A stretch of 5,513 bases of DNA from Desulfobulbaceae bacterium (lineage in GTDB: Bacteria; Desulfobacterota; Desulfobulbia; Desulfobulbales; Desulfocapsaceae): NCBI GenBank assembly GCA_024643445.1, contig JAHEMX010000280.1, forward strand, positions 1 through 5,513, in the 5' to 3' direction. Shown here piece by piece: positions 4,969-5,513 of this stretch. The translations under genes were made by a program, and so were the position numbers. Position 1 is the stretch's first letter. Every line of letters begins with the position of its first letter. The notes under the pieces were generated by a model that was given only the letters and a program-made list of their open reading frames with translations, made no database searches and had not been told where the DNA came from.

Positions 4969-5513
4969 CTAAAGCGGATCGACCCGCTGTTTCAAAAGGC
5001 AGCACGATATCCGGTGAACCGGCTTGCCGTCAGGATGATAGCTGATCGTTTGCGGCTGCAGGAGCTTATTCATGACACACCCTTCAGGGATCTGCAGAGA
5101 GAAGAATCGTTCCTCGGTCAAACCGGCCAGACGGATGAGCTGATTATCCTTGATCTCGAAGGAGTGCACGCCATAATCTTCACACAGCGGACACTGATAA
5201 ACCCGGCCGTTTGGAAAGATAAAAAAGTTTTCGGCGACCTGACCGGCACACTCAAAAGGTTCGATATCTGACAGATAGACCTTCGGATAAATCACCGTAA
5301 TTCCTGCCTCGCCACCCTGCCTGGCAACCTCCGGAACCACGTCAAGCCAGAGACGTGGATCTACCTGGAGTTGCCGGGACCTCTCGTCGCTGTTGTGCCG
5401 CTCTGCAGAGGCCCCTCTCAGGCCGATCACCTGGATAAAGAAGCGTTTGACGCCAAGATCGCGCAGGAGCGGTATCATCCGCGGCAGCTCAAAGATATTC
5501 CTGCTGCTGACCG
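4969..5513 (-). CDS. Radical SAM protein, C-terminal part with SPASM-like cysteines (N-terminus off window)
   Basis: The frame is open to the right edge and ends at TAG 4971-4969, giving 180 visible codons. An internal Met at 5478 is probably not the start: the frame continues upstream of it (ending SSRNIFELPR), and the CxxxCxxC cluster that binds the catalytic iron-sulfur site would lie further N-terminal, outside the window. The visible part has strand-helix repeats resembling the end of a radical SAM barrel (IPLLRDLGVKRFFIQVIG), then ECAGQ, IFPNGRVYQCPLC, EGCVMNK and a Cys-Cys pair near the end. Numbering from Met 5478, the cysteines are 77, 96, 99, 134, 159 and 160. The pattern of a Cys-Ala-Gly followed by a Gly-containing strand and CxxC resembles SPASM/twitch auxiliary cluster domains. 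The substrate is unknown, and no precursor peptide or partner is visible. It is convergent with tatC, so not in the same operon. Confidence 0.78.
   Translation of the reverse strand, partial: VSSRNIFELPRMIPLLRDLGVKRFFIQVIGLRGASAERHNSDERSRQLQVDPRLWLDVVPEVARQGGEAGITVIYPKVYLSDIEPFECAGQVAENFFIFPNGRVYQCPLCEDYGVHSFEIKDNQLIRLAGLTEERFFSLQIPEGCVMNKLLQPQTISYHPDGKPVHRISCCLLKQRVDPL

Overview
This looks like an ordinary chromosomal housekeeping region of a Gram-negative bacterium. Base composition is near 50% GC, with densely packed genes in short operons. The omega subunit (opening MARITVEDCL), the DnaJ, and the TatB starting MFGIG with a GPDKLPELAR hinge look most like deltaproteobacterial (Desulfobacterota, perhaps Desulfuromonadales-like) proteins. 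That placement is from memory of family sequences and was not tested by a search.

Layout. Positions 1-3276 are a minus-strand block read in the order purA (adenylosuccinate synthase), rpoZ (RNA polymerase omega), dnaJ (Hsp40 co-chaperone) and moaC (molybdopterin precursor synthesis; its last residues lie off the left edge). rpoZ-dnaJ and dnaJ-moaC are each separated by 17 bp; purA-rpoZ by 121 bp. The block is headed by a near-ideal sigma70 promoter (TTGACA, 17 bp spacer, TATAAT) at 3362-3390. Its roughly 80-nt leader contains a possible 23-codon upstream ORF whose stop overlaps the purA start.

Positions 3391-3676 are a 286-bp non-coding stretch between purA and the divergent tat genes. No protein or tRNA was recognised there, but it holds an imperfect hairpin, a 22-bp near-perfect palindrome and a pair of abutting palindromes just upstream of tatB.

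Positions 3677-4936 are tatB-tatC on the plus strand, core parts of the twin-arginine export system; no tatA is visible. Convergent to tatC, 32 bp away, is the C-terminal part of a radical SAM protein with a SPASM-like cysteine pattern; its N-terminus is off the right edge.

The genes are mixed housekeeping: purine synthesis, transcription, protein folding, molybdenum cofactor and export of folded proteins. MoaC and Tat have an indirect link, since many molybdoenzymes are Tat substrates, but nothing in the sequence shows co-regulation. I saw no mobile element, CRISPR array, rRNA or tRNA, and no clearly new multi-gene system. The most interesting parts are the purA leader and the palindrome-rich intergenic region.
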